Shown here one piece after another: positions 12,201 through 24,712 of a stretch of DNA of 64,000 nt (positions within the stretch are counted from its first letter, which is position 1; each line of letters begins with the position of its first letter). This DNA is from Aphelocoma coerulescens. Lineage: Eukaryota > Chordata > Aves > Passeriformes > Corvidae. The DNA is taken from NCBI RefSeq assembly GCF_041296385.1, contig NC_091017.1:49474214-49538213 (forward strand), in the 5' to 3' direction. The notes beneath the pieces are model-generated. The model saw only the letters and a list, made by a program, of their open reading frames with translations. It was not told where the DNA came from and did no database searches. The position numbers and the translations under genes are program-made.

Positions 12201-13887
12201 GTTTACCATCTCTGAGGAGGATTCTCTTCTGTATTTTGTGGCTATCTGCAGGCTCCATCTCTTCTTAACACCAGAAATCAGACACTTTAGCTTTTTTTTG
12301 CCCCTCTTAGGCCATCTGGCTCTTTCTGGTCTCCTGTTATACCTTCATCCACAAATTTTGAGGAGTATTTATTCATTCATGTTCCTTACCTTCAGGATTT
12401 TCCATTTAAAAAGTTAGGAAAAGCTTGGTAGTGCATATAATACAAGCTTCTAGCATGGGAACTGATTTCAAGTAGGTGGATTGCAAATTTGAGCTGTACT
12501 AAATCAAGGACTTAACCAGGTTTTGTTTTTGCTGAAAATTTGTGAAACACCCGTATTTGTTGTTTAGTCTGTTCTGCCTGTTACTGTTGGAACAAAGAGA
12601 ACCCAATACTACTACTAAGTCATACTGGAAGTATTCCTACGTATTGCTATCTGTCTAATTGTTCTTATCTTTCTAATTTGCCTTTTTTTTCTCTTTTTTT
12701 GGATGAAGACTAGGTCTATGTTCCCGAAGCACTGGAGTTGCTGTTAAACAAACTTGTTTTGTGTGTGTTTTCTGGAAGATGACCTCTTTTTCTAACTCTA
12801 ACTCTTACACTTTTTGAAATTATAGTGGTAGTGGGTGTTGCAAATACTGTCTTTACTGTATAAGTATGCTATTACTGTTGTTAATATTTTTTCTTATTTT
12901 CAAACATGAGATGTAGTGTTTTAAGAGTAGTGTTTGTGCTAAAGAGATAGAAATATCATCTAGGTATTTTCAGCTTCTGATGCAAACCAGACATCAGTAA
13001 ACATTCCAGAGTAAGATAAAATCATGGCAAAAACATGTTTTATTAGAAATATTATACAGACAAAAATAGATGGGCAAGTAATGTTATTTTTTTATAACTA
13101 TTAATGCTGTAGAATATTTTTTATGTACTCAAAGTATAAAATAGAAGAATAAAAGAAGAATAAAATAGGGTTTCATCTTGCAGAAATTATGCATCAAGTT
13201 ATAGCAGCAGAACCCAGATTCAGTTGCATTGATCACATCAGGCCAACTTAAGGAGTAGTGGAAGCAGATATTGCTTCATTTCACTGAGCACATCAGAATA
13301 TGGTCTGCACTCATCTTGTTGCTGATTAATCACTTTTTATTTACTCAAACATAGAATCTAATTTCTCTGTTCTGTGAGGTTAAAATAGAATGACGTTTTG
13401 CCAAAAAACATATCTGGATAAAATAATCTTTGGCCAAATATACATCCTAGGAAGAGTAGTGAAGTCAGACAAGGCGGGCATCAAGTATTTGTTATTCAGT
13501 TCCAATGTTAAGACTAAACCTAGCTGGTTTTTGTGTGTTGCTTTTTTTCTTTTCTTCCCACTTAAACAAAAACTTTTTAATGTTAGTATTATTTAAGCAG
13601 TATTTACTGAAAAACAGTTCTTGTAATTTTGCAATTGGATCATGTTTTTGCAAGGATGATGTTAATAATCTGAGGCCTACTAGACACGGTGAGCAAAGAA
13701 CAGTTTTAGTTGTCATGCACAAATGTACAATGAGAATGCTACTATTAATTGAGGAAAGCAAACGTCTGTGTGTGGTTTTAATAGCAACACTGTTTTTTGC
13801 TTATTAGTGCTACTTTCTGTGAACAAATATGAAAGTTAAATATGCAATAAATGTAGAATTTTAGAGTGCCTTTGCCCAAAAGCTCAG
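6252..13887. other. Unassigned AT-rich DNA
   Basis: I find no recognisable gene, RNA gene or transposon here. The longer open frames (for example 9832-10143 plus and 9790-9990 minus, which overlap each other) look like chance frames without a known domain. Short direct repeats such as agaagaataaa around 13143-13165 are local simple sequence. Confidence 0.55.
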
Positions 13888-14020
13888 TATTTTACTAGTT
13901 ACTTTGAGGACCTGTGCCGATCAGACGCTCAGTTCGTCACTGGACATCAGTGGCTTAGCACCACACGGCTGTGCTGGGAGATGGAAAGGGAAGAGACCTA
14001 AGGGAACTAACACTGATCTG
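13888..14020 (+). other. Candidate exon with consensus donor, unconfirmed
   Basis: An open frame on the plus strand ends at a perfect donor, CTG|GTAAGT, at 14021. A possible acceptor (AGCTCAG) lies just before 13888 but its pyrimidine tract is interrupted. The stretch contains about four CpGs within 60 bp (around 13918-13966), well above the local background. The frame reads through the donor for several more codons. No protein family is recognisable. It could be a coding or lncRNA exon, or chance. Confidence 0.15.
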
Positions 14021-15207
14021 GTAAGTGCAGGTAGGAATAATGAAATTGAATGGATTGACTCAGGCTTTGTTTGGAAGTTTCCCTTATGTTGGGGCTAACA
14101 TCTCCGTTCTGCACTGGTAAATGTTTCTGTCAAAGAAATAAGCCCTTCATGTGCCTCTGTTCCATTGCTTCCAGCATGCCAGATATTCCTCCCATCCTCT
14201 AGACAAGTATGAAGTAGTCTTAGTTATACAACTAGCATTTCATGGCAGTGCTTAACTGAACAGGTAGTTTTACCTTTTTGAAGGTCAATGTTTTATTCAT
14301 GTCTTTTAATGGGACTTTCAAGCAGAAAAAATGCTTGCCATAAGTTGATGTTTGTGCTCAGACATTTGCAAATTTTTAGAGCAATTTTTGCAATGGAAAA
14401 GGATCGTATTTGTCTCCCACTGGGTGTCTTTTCCTGTATAACTTTCCTCAGTGGAGTGCCATAGTAACAAGGGTGATGTTCAAATTTCTTTTCTGAACCA
14501 CGTAGAAATACATATTAATACTGACATTAATATTTAAAAAATTCAACTTCTTTCTCTCCAGGAGGACTTTTACTTTGCAAAGCAAAGTGGCTCTCTGTTG
14601 CAGAACTGTTTCTAAATAACATTACAGTTTAAAAATAAAAGTGAAACCTTAAAGCACTTATTACTGGAAGCTTTACCCATAATGAATAAAAATCAACTAT
14701 CTTAAGAGATAGGTTAATATTTTCTCAGGACAAATAGGTCTTTTTTACTTTTTTTTTAGAGGTCTCAATAACATATCTGCTCATTAAAATGACATTTTAT
14801 GTTGAATATACAGGATTAGTTTAATAAAGAGAAAAACAAATTTCAAATAAAAGTTTGCTTTATTAAAACTGTAAGATGTTTTGAAGGCAGAAGCAGGCAA
14901 AAAAATGTTATTAGAAAATGTTTTAATCCTAATAACTTTGTCCTCTTTTAACAGAAAAGCTTAATGCCTCAGTGTCACTGACAGGAGAAACAAGCTGTGA
15001 TAGACAATTCATTATTTTTCTCAAAGTCATTGTATTTTTTAAGGAAACATCTTTATTCTTTTTCTGTTTGGGGATGAAAAATAAACCCCAAAGTATTTTC
15101 ACAGATCAAATAGTCCTGAATAGTCCTGATTATCTTTGGAAAAAAAAAAACAAACAAACATATATGGAAAATGTGTTTAATTTAAATTCACTATAACTGA
15201 AAACAGT

Positions 15208-15861
15208 TGTCTTGGGGTGACTTTATGATGTGTATCCCCTATCACTGCTCTATGCCCAGAAATTAATTTTGTGCCTTTCTTTGCCTTTAAACTGAGCCTG
15301 AGAGGGGGGAGAGAAAACCGAGGGAACTTTCAAAGCAGTCTGCAGTTTGTTGTCTTGTTTCAAGGACAGAGAGATCCAGACTCCTCTGGGGTTCTGGGGC
15401 GGCAAGAGGAGCGGGAGGAAGCACCCTGCTTGCTTGCTTTCCAGCCAGCTTTCAGCCAGTTTTTCAGCTCCTTTTTCTCTGGAGAGTTGAACTTTGTTTT
15501 CCTGGGACTCTGATTTTTCCCTTCTTCTCTGCTGGACGGTTTCAACATCAGAATATATCGGGAGGAATTTCCACCGAGGCCTTGGTCCTGCAGGGGAGCC
15601 CACCACCCTGTCCCAGCTCCAAGGAGGGGGAGAGAGAGAGACTATGGAAGGACTCTGAAATTTTCCCAGGTTTCTCTCCACAGTGAGAGGTTTTATTTAG
15701 CACTATTACCCTTTTCCTGTGTGTTTGTTAAATAAATAGTTTTTACCTCTTTCACTTACCTTTGAGGAAAATTCATTTTTTCCCAAACCTGGTGGGGGAG
15801 ATCTGGTTGCAACCTGCCTTCTATCAGAGGATATATTTCCAAATTTGTCCAAACTGGCACA
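15208..15861 (+). mobile_element. Solo LTR, copy A of an inverted pair
   Basis: The 654-bp segment starts TGTCTTGGGG and ends GGCACA. It is homologous along its whole length to the reverse complement of 17437-18064. I judge the two to be clearly alike (very roughly 80-90 %) with several small indels; I did not compute an identity. A polyadenylation signal AATAAA at 15731-15736 places the transcribed direction on the plus strand. The body holds purine-rich GAGAG tracts. The flanking 5-mers ACAGT (15203-15207) and AAACT (15862-15866) do not match, so the target duplication is lost or mutated, or the copy arose by recombination between elements. No retroviral coding sequence adjoins it. Open frames inside it are not genes. 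Confidence 0.85.
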
Positions 15862-17431
15862 AAACTATGAAAGGGAAAGCTAATGTTTTTGAGGTTGTGA
15901 GCAGTTTTAGCAATGATTTAATCTGGAATTTCAAGTAAATAATGAACTGGGAACCAGTGAAGACTGCCTTTTAAATTTTCTTACCTTATTACCCTCTTCT
16001 AATCTCTGCTGTGCAGCCAAGGCTTTATCTTCTCTTCTGCTTTGTGCAACTAGTTTCTTCTGCCTGTATTCAGCTGCAAAGTTCACATCCAACCTTCATA
16101 GTCTATCCCTTTGCTTTCTTCCTCTTCCATAAAACACCGTCTGTGACAGTGACAAATGTTTGGTGGCTCTGTTCAACGGCTGAAGAAGTACACTGGTATC
16201 AAACTTCTCAATGAGTCACTAGCTGTGCTTCTCACACTTCCGCTGCAGGGAGCCCAGATTTCAAGGGGCTCATAGGAACAGTAGTGCACATGTTGGCTCT
16301 GGCAGCCTTGCATACTGGAATGAGGATGCTTATTTCTTCTTGTACTGGCTCCTGTGTTATTGCTGCTAAGATGAGCAATAACTGAGCAGACCATTGCCAG
16401 ACAGAACCACTTCTACTGAAGAAAGGAAGTTGCTTTTAACTTTATAGAGTGCTGACACTTGCAGACTTTCATGTAGATTGTGATACATTTAAATAGTATT
16501 ATGGTCATGATTTTAAGGTTTGTATGATTTTGATTTCCCTTGTCACTGTGTGGTCATTATCCTTCTCTTTACTGTGAAGCTCATAACCACACAGCACAAA
16601 TAATCTTTTTAGTCATGTTTGTGTGGGACAGTGACAAGGAGCAGATGCTTAAGGAAACTGTGAAGAAAAATGGCATTTTGGAATGATCCTACTTCTAGGA
16701 CATCCTTGCTCTTTCTGGCAATTAGTGAATTAGTAATTTCCTGAGTTAATGGTGACAGGCCAACTGTGATGCATAATCACCTCCTACAGACTTGTACTAT
16801 AAATCTATGGATCTTTCAGATCTTTCCCATGTTTTTCACATCCTATGTCCTGTCCAGGTGTGTTTTGTAAATTGTGTAGGTAAGATATTGTGGATATTGT
16901 GTGGGTAAGAGTACTGCTTTCTTTTGGTTTAAACCAAAGGCAGGTTAAGTGCCATTCCCAGCCCTATATGCTTTCTGTACGGCCTTGGCAAGTCATTGTG
17001 AATATGAGATGCAAAATAGAACTTGAATGTCTTAGTTTTAGACACCATAGGTTTTGACTTTCTGGCTCCTGTGTGTCAGGGTAATCTAGAGGTATCTGTA
17101 ATGTTCTTACACTTTCAGGACATGTTCATTTTTCAAACCAGTGAAACAAACAAAAAATCATATAAAAGATGACGAAGTGTCTCCAGCTGTCTAATGGGGA
17201 GTTTTCTTTTAGAAATGTAAATACTATGGCAACAGACTAATAATATGTCTGCAGACCGAAGAGTTTTATGAATCCAGCTCTATCAAAATGTCCCATATTC
17301 CTGGATTTTCTTCCTGATTGGGGATTCCAAATTAATTTCAATGAGCTTGAGACATCTAGTGTCTGATCACCAACATATGAAAAAATGTTTGAAAAATACA
17401 CCATTCCTTTAAGTGCAGGTGTAATATTTAT
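15862..17431. other. Spacer between the two inverted LTRs
   Basis: These 1.57 kb between the LTRs show no gag, pol or env similarity and look like ordinary host DNA. The pair is therefore two independent solo LTRs and not the ends of one provirus; LTRs of one provirus would also be in the same orientation. Confidence 0.6.
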
Positions 17432-17436
17432 GTAGA
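17432..17436. repeat. Target-site duplication, left copy (GTAGA)
   Basis: GTAGA directly precedes the TG end of LTR copy B and recurs immediately after its CA end at 18065-18069. A perfect 5-bp duplication marks retroviral integration at this exact site. Confidence 0.85.
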
Positions 17437-18064
17437 TGTGCCGGTTTGGACAAATTTGAAGGAAAAATATCCTCTGATAGAAGGCAGGTTACAACCAACC
17501 CACCCCCACCAGGTTTGGGGAAAAAAAATTTTCCTTGGAGGAAAGTGAAAGAGATAAAAACTATTTATTTAACAAACACACAGGAAAAGGATAATAATGC
17601 TAAATAATAAAACCTCTCACCCTGGAGAGAAACCTGGGAAGATTTCAGAGTCCTTCCGTAGGTGTGGTCTCTCTCCTCCTCCTTGGAGCTGGGTTGTGGT
17701 GGGCCCACCTCTGGGGCCTTGATGGAAAATTCTCCTGATGTGTTCTGATGTTGAAACAGTCCAGAAGAGAAGAAGGGGAAAAAACCCTGAAGTCCCAGGA
17801 AAACAAAGTTCAGCTCTCTGTCTCCCTCCAGAGAAAAGGAGCTGAAAACTGGCTGAAGAGCAAGAAGGGTGCTTCCTCCGCCCTTGCTGCTGCACAAGTA
17901 GAGGAGTTTGTGTGTGTCCTTGAACAACTGCTTTGAAAAGTTCGCTTGGTTTTTTTCCTCCCCTCCCTCTCAGGCTCAGTTTAAAGGCACAGAAAGGCAC
18001 AAAGTTAATTTCTGGGCATAGAGCAGCGATAGGGGATACAACATCATAAAGTCACCCCAAGACA
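17437..18064 (-). mobile_element. Solo LTR, copy B of an inverted pair
   Basis: The 628-bp segment starts TGTGCCGG and ends AAGACA on the plus strand and is bounded by the perfect 5-bp duplication GTAGA. It is the reverse complement of the same LTR family as 15208-15861. Its polyadenylation signal (complement of 17564-17569) puts transcription on the minus strand. Compared with copy A it has several short indels in the purine-rich middle. The matching duplication on both sides shows that this copy has not exchanged flanks with copy A. A 5-bp duplication fits ERVL-like or some ERV1-like avian elements; I do not assign a family name. Open frames across it are by-products of the LTR. Confidence 0.88.
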
Positions 18065-18069
18065 GTAGA
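18065..18069. repeat. Target-site duplication, right copy (GTAGA)
   Basis: This is the second copy of GTAGA, directly after the CA end of LTR copy B. Confidence 0.85.
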
Positions 18070-21000
18070 GTACTGAAGTCAGCTCTAGTATTAGTTGGGG
18101 AATTATGAAAACGTCAATAGTCCACCAAAACATTTACTTCCGCTTGTCCTCTACAGACAAACTTAACATTAATATAAAATGAACAGACTGTGGAATGAAA
18201 CTTCTGTCTTTGACTTGAATTTAGCTTTTATTACTGAAAAAGCGTGGGGGTTCTGTTTCTCAGGATCTCCCAGTTACTTTGCTCAGAAATCCTCCAGGCT
18301 TTTCAGCACAGCAAACCAGTTGCACAATAGAGCTCATCCCTCTGCACCTTTGACTGCACTCAAACTGTCTTCACCTGTAAACTGTCTTTACCTGTTTGCT
18401 CCCCCCACCCCTTCCAAATGTTTGTGCTCCCATTTTTGTAGCTAAAGAAGTTTCTTTACTGATGTGGTTCTGCCCAGGCACACCATGCAGCGTAGCCCTT
18501 TGGGCACTCCCGTTTTTTTGTAGCTGTAATGATTATCTAAGAGAGATAAATCACTCCCCCTCTTGGGTTTGCATCCAGTTCTGTCTTTCTATCAGCCATT
18601 TTTTACTTTACAATGTAGCAATTAATTGTGTCTGGGAACTAAGTATGTTGTGAGGTCGGGACAGCAATATTCTTAGATCTGGATAACTTTTATAGAGCAG
18701 GACAGATCTGTCTGTAGATGTTAGGCTTTAGATGCCACCAGAAGTATTTTTCCTAATAATGTTTTCTTAACCATGTCTAACAGGGAGCAAGTCTTTCATG
18801 CGCAAATATCACTCTTATGAAACAGATTTTTTTTTTTTTGCTTCTTTTTTTTTTTTTTTTTTTTTTTTTAGCCTCATGGGAATATCATCATCAAAACTAT
18901 GAGTAAAGGAGTGTGAGAAGAAAGGAAATATTTGCTGAATATGGATTGTGACAATTTCATCACTCTTTTGAGCAGAGGACGATGTTGAAATAATTTCCTT
19001 TTGATTATCATTAAAATGTTCTGAACTTCTGCATAAATTCAAAGTTATTTCCTGTGTTTTATTTTCACTTCTTCATCTCTCCTTCCCTTTCCTTCCTGGC
19101 TTCCCTCACTGGGCTGGGAGGTGGCACTCAGAAACATTTCTGTGGCAGGAAGAGTTTTTGAGTATAGCACAATTCTAGGATTCTGGTAGGAAAACCTGGA
19201 AAATCAAAATAAACTAGAAATGTGTAATGCTGTTTGTATGCAATTAATTTTGTTATGGTTAACGCTACATGCTCAATTATTTCCTTTTAATCCCACATAT
19301 ATCGAAAGAGTAAACAAACAAACAAAATCCCAAACAAAAAACAATCTTATGAAAATTGACTTTCTGTCTGAGAATGTTGCCCAGATGCAAATTTTCTGGG
19401 CTAAATATCAGTAGTTACCTTGGTAGACAGCCAGGAAGGTAACAGTCTTCTGCCTCAATGCAATGTGAGCATGATGTCCAGACAGGCAGCCAGTGTTGTG
19501 TTGTTTTAGGGAACCTACAGATCTAGTGAAGTTAGTGTGTATGTTTATGTATGAATTAAACCCATGTGGATATCTTTTAAATGGGACATATTTATTAATA
19601 CAGATATCGGTTTTTTTAAATATTGTGATCTGGTAATTGGCTGAATTTCAATAAGAGTAAAGGCACTTTTTGTTATTTGTTTTAATAAATTTTTGTTATT
19701 TATATAAATCTGTGTGCCACTTCTTCTCTTCCTCTTTGACTCGAATTTTAGAAAGACAGATGACAGAAAATTTCCAAAACACTTAGAGAATTTCCTGTTA
19801 GACATCATCCACATCTGCCAGACTGCACTTCATAATTACTCCGGAGCATATATGTGTTCAAGACATTTTCTGAATAATTAATATGTGTAATCACTTCTGA
19901 GCTACAGGAATGACTGTGCTGGTGACAAAAGGGACAATGTGCTATTAGTTCCTGGAGGTTGTTTTGTGGATGTTGCTATGATACAACTCCTTTTTCACAT
20001 TGCTTTTTGTGACAGATGTCTGACTTCACCTTGAAGCAAATTGCAAGCGGAAAGAATAGGTAACTTTTAAAAATTGGGCCATTTCTGATTGATTTCAAAT
20101 TTAGAAAGATATGCTTGCTGCAGTTTGGAATTATTCATATTTGTATGTAAGAAAATTCAAGAAACTCTTTAACAATGTATTGCAGTGGATATTATTTTTT
20201 ATTGAAATGGCTTCACCTAGAAAAAAACAAACCTTTCAAACATTCTTCTGATTTTCTCTTTTCTTAGTAAAACTATGTCCTTCATCATGAGTGTGGCCTC
20301 ATGTTAAATTACTTACAGTTTCTGTCTTCAAACTGAAATAACTTGCATAAATTTAATAAATCATGAACAGCCACCATAGAAAGCAGGCTAGCCTTGTCTA
20401 AAACTTCTCCCTACTGACCCATATACACAGACATACTTTCTTCATAAATTACCAATTATAGTTAATTCAGGGAATACTCCTGCAAGCCTCAAATGCGTAT
20501 ATAAAGATTTTGATGGAAAAATGTAAAAGAGAATAGGAGACTCAATTTTTTTTAGATAATTGAAAGGCATGTGCTGTTTAAAAAGCAATGCAGTTCGTAT
20601 CAAATGCATTTGTAGGAGTTATGAGATTGGAGGTGGAAAGAGATTTTACTTTCAATGCTTACAAAAGTGTGGCAGAGTTGCTCAGTTGCTGTCAAAAGTT
20701 TAGTAAAATTATTGTCCATTGTTATAGTGTTCCTAAAAATTAGACATGCTGCTAATTTGAGTTCATAAGCTTTTAATTATATGCAGCATATGTGCACACT
20801 ATCAGTTCAGAAAGCAGCTTTATATTCTGTGTAAAAGAAATGGATATAAATGTGCACAGAGAGGAAATCAGCCACATGATAGAAGATCTTATTGGGTCTT
20901 ATTTAACTAGTTTCTATTTGGAAAAACATTGAAGATTTAGTAGTATTTGAAGGTACTTACCCAAGGTGCAACATACTTCTGTCATGTTCATTCACTTGAG

Positions 21001-23534
21001 CACGTAGGGGACATTAAGGATTGTGACATGAAAGTGCATTTTTTTTCATTAAGCTCTTATGAAGTAACCAGAGCTTAGCTGTTTTAAATTCATAATTATT
21101 ATCAGTAATTAGGTCTGGAGAAAAATTTAGTTTTATTTCCTTTTTTTCCATGAATGTGTGTGCATATAAACACACATAGGTACTCTGTCATTTTTTTGCC
21201 CCAGGAAGCTTTTAAATTATTTGATCTTATCTGCAGGAAATCATGATGAGAAGCAGTGAAGATTTTAGAATGTGAAGGTGGGAAATTTCAATACTGTATC
21301 ATTTTTATGTCCTCTCCTGGCAGTTCTCTTCCTTCTTTCTCTTCCCATCTTTCCTCTACAGCCACTCCTGTCCTCCACCCAGAATGAATATCTGCATAAT
21401 TGTGGAATTTCTAGTAATAGTGTAAACCTGTGGCATTGTATATTTTCAATTCTCTGCAGTTTTACTGCTCAGGATGTAGTTCTGTTTGACCTTTTTGCAA
21501 TACGTGTTTATCAGACACTCTGAACATGGTAAGGCCATATTGGAAAGCAAAATACATAGAACAAAGAAGTGAAATTGTTCCTGATGTGATTATATCACCA
21601 CATTCAAAATCTTCTAGACTGTGGTACAAGATTTTTATTGAGGGCACTGATTTACTTTAAAATGTCAGTTCTTATTGGTAAACTGCCTTTGAAACAAATA
21701 ATATTGTGATTGTGTGTAACATGATGAGAAGCTGTAAAGAAGTAGAGAGTAAGGTCTCAAAATTTACTTCTTGCTTTCACTTTATTTTTTCTTCCCTGCT
21801 TGAAGATATAATAATAATAATGTACGTGTGTGTCAGTGGATGGACAAAAATAACGTTTAAATTTCTTGTTAGTTTTTATATGTATTTGATAACGATATAA
21901 ATTTTGTTCCATAGTGTGCTTTTAAATATTCCTACTCAAGTCTGTATTGGATAGGTGGGCATCTTCATTGTCTTTCACATGCTGTACTTTGTGATTTGTC
22001 ATAATGACTTTCAACTGTTTTACTTGTTTAAAAAAAATCTTTCTGGTTCACATCAATGTGTTCTCTGTTTCCATGCTGGCTAAAATACCAGTCTTTTATC
22101 TGACTGAAATATTTGTTAAATTATGTACTTATTCTGAACCAGTGTTTTCTTTTCTTCCTTAGTTATGAAATGAAAATTAGTAAATTAAATAAGAAGGAAA
22201 AAGAACTGACAAGACACCACAGTATACTTGAGAAGAATGTGTTTGCTTAAGTCTGTTGTGTTCAGCTGCAATTGTGTGTGATTTTTGTTTAACTGTTAGG
22301 AGGCTCAATGGAAACAAATTCTCCAAGCGTCCTCTACACTTATACTACAAAAACCTCTATAGTTTCAAGCAATTTCTAAGGACCAGACTCTTTTTTAGAC
22401 TTGACATCCCTCCATCTGTGCTAATCATCCTTTAGTCTTGAATTCCCCCCAGAAAAGTGGATCTGGATTTAAGTGTAGAGCTAAAACCAACTAAAGTATT
22501 GCAGGGCTCCTCTGAATTTTTCATCTCTTGATGATTGCAATTGAGATGTCTATTGTCTGCTTGTCCCTAAGCAGATTCACTCTCAGCAATTTTTAAAATT
22601 AGAAAAATAGTAACTGAAGACCACAGAAAGAAATGTTGTTGTTTCAGTGGTTTAGGGATAAAGATTTCACCTAGAGAAACTGTCATTAAGGGAGATGCAG
22701 TCAGATTGGATTTGTGTTGAAAAATACACATGCAAAAATGACAAAATGATTATTTCATTCCTGACAGGGAAAGGAGAAAAGACTATGGTCTAGGTTGCTG
22801 ATGAGGATGATTTTACAATGTAAGCTAATGGGAGTTTTGTTGTTTTAGTTTTGGGTTTTTTAAAGTCTTTCAGTGTACAGAAATATATATTTTATTTTGT
22901 CAGTTATGTAAAAGTCCTCTGGTTTTGCTTCTGAAGAGCTGGTGACTTTCACCTTCTACTGAATTTTTTTGTTTTCTTCTCTGAAAGAGCTTATCCAGAA
23001 GATGCAAGAGGCAAAAATTATATAAATTTTACAGGGACAATAATACAAAAAGAATTTAGTGAGTTGTGGTACCTATTTATAGAATAGTTAATAAGAAAAT
23101 TTCACTGTAAGATTTGAATAGTAGCCTAAAATCTGTGTTTGTTGCTTGGCTTTCCTTCTGTTTTAGGTTTTCTTTTAGAAAAATAAGGTGTTCCAGAGTT
23201 AAAATACCATTTAACTGTTTTTTTAGGCGTCGTGTTAGAGAAAAGAAAATAATCTGTTAAAAGAAATTGCCTGATATATCCAAGAGTCTGATGAAGGAAA
23301 ATGCTTTCCAAGAGTTATTAGTATAACATTTCTAGTCCAGTAGAGGGAGCTAGAATGCTGCTCTACTTTCTCTGTGTTTGTACTAGAGATAGTTGTTTAT
23401 CTAACAGAACTATATTGAATTTCAATATGGTTTTTATCTTTAGAACACCAAATAATCTTCATAAGAATTGTCTTTTAGAAAAACTAGACAGACAGAGTTG
23501 CCTTTCTTTTACCTTTTTTGTCTTTTCTATATCA
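18070..23534. other. Unassigned DNA
   Basis: Apart from the poly-T tract, nothing can be assigned. A minus-strand open frame at 18815-19042 gives a plausible-looking peptide that ends in poly-lysine from the T-run; it has no good donor. At 18421-18446 and 18503-18530 there is a weak imperfect repeat (CTCCC.TTTTTGTAGCT), possibly a coincidence. Confidence 0.5.
18827..18869. repeat. Interrupted poly-T tract (T13 and T25)
   Basis: T13 at 18827-18839 is followed by a GCTTC interruption and T25 at 18845-18869, the longest homopolymer in the window. On the minus strand it would be a poly-A tail for sequence at 18870-19040, but no known SINE, LINE or processed gene is recognisable there. Confidence 0.9.
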
Positions 23535-24041
23535 AAGAATCACAGAGTGGGTGAGGTTGGAAGAGACCACAGTGGGTCATCTGGTCCAATCCCCCTGCTC
23601 AGGCAGGGTCATCCTAGAGCACAGGGAACAGGATTGTGTCCAGATGAATATCTCCAGTGCGGGAGACTTCACAGTCTCTGTGGGCAATCTGTTCCAGTGC
23701 TTGGCACTCACACAATGTGTGAGCTTTTGGGGCTGGCCCTGGGGTTGGTCACACAGTAAAGTTCTTCCTCTTCAGGTGGAACTTCCTGTGCCTCAGTTTC
23801 TGCCCATTGCCTCTTGTCCTATTGCTGGGCACCACCCGGAAGACTCTGTCTCCATCCTCTTGGTACCCTCCCTTCAGATCCTTATAGATATGGATGAGGT
23901 AATTCTCAGCCACCTCTTCCCTGGACAGGCCAGCTCCCTCAGCCTTCCCTCCTTAGTGAGATGTTCCAGTCCCTTAACCAGCTCTGTTGCCCTCACTGGA
24001 CCGGCTCCAGGAGCTCCATGTCTCTCTTGTCCTGAGGAGTC
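23535..24041 (-). mobile_element. CR1 LINE, 3' fragment
   Basis: Read on the plus strand this is the reverse complement of a CR1 3' end. It begins with the AATCACAGAGTGGGTGAGGTTGGAAGAGACC-type terminus, continues through a CTGGTCCAATCCCCCTGCTCAGGCAGGGTC block and an 'agatgaatatctccagtg.gggagact' block, and ends in a 'cctcactggaccggctccagg..ctc' block. It is about 500 bp and lacks the 5' part, the usual state of avian CR1 copies, which are 5'-truncated on insertion. No reverse-transcriptase coding remains. The two overlapping plus-strand open frames here (23355-23759 and 23518-24069) are antisense to the element and are not genes. Confidence 0.92.
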
Positions 24042-24712
24042 TTTAATGTTAGTTTTCTTTTGTAATTAATTCTTTTTATCCCTTCATAAGGATTATGAAA
24101 CAAAACCTGTAAGTATTAGTAGCCTACAAAATTGGTTCCCAATCTATCTACCTAATTCATGGGTGCATGTACACAGTATATCCACAGAAGAAAATATGCT
24201 GAGTAGAATGCTCCGAAACAAGTATTAAACCAGGGATACAAATGACATACTGGTAGATCTGTTGTATCTCAAATTTGGGATATTTATTAAGCTCAGTTGT
24301 TGTTGTTTATAGGAGTCTCATTCTGGGTTTTGTTTGGTTTTGTGTCTTGGCAGATTACCTGCATATATAAATTAGCTTACTGTTTGCAAAAATCCTCTAG
24401 TAAAGAATTTAGATCTAGTCTTTAGTCTTAACATCAAACAATGCTAAAGACGGGTTTTCATTACCAGTACATGTACTCCAGATTGCTTTCTTTCCCCAAA
24501 ACATTTATGCTTATTATCATAGGCTGTTTTAACTTGCAGCTTGGGATGGAAGGAAGACAATTCATACTCTTCCTAAAATCGCCCAACTCTTTTGGATAAT
24601 GTCCTGATGAAAAGTATTTCAATTATAACTAGAAATATGATGAGGAAAGACATTTGTATTTTTACTGTTAAAATGGGAAATATTTTTGATAGTGTCATGA
24701 AGAGTACCTGTC
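24042..24712. other. Unassigned DNA between two CR1 fragments
   Basis: No feature is recognised. This 670-bp AT-rich stretch separates two CR1 fragments that have the same orientation. Confidence 0.5.

Noticed and set aside
15250..15681. Minus-strand open frame of 143 codons and its overlapping frames
   Set aside because: It lies wholly inside LTR copy A. Similar frames recur in copy B because of shared repeat sequence, not because of a protein.
17565..18000. Several overlapping open frames on both strands
   Set aside because: They fall inside LTR copy B, which is non-coding.
15208..18064. A single provirus bounded by the two LTRs
   Set aside because: Proviral LTRs are in the same orientation; these are inverted, the spacer has no retroviral genes, and copy B has its own target duplication.
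23355..24069. Two overlapping plus-strand open frames of 134 and 183 codons
   Set aside because: They lie antisense across a CR1 LINE fragment; the translated peptides are reverse-strand readings of the repeat.
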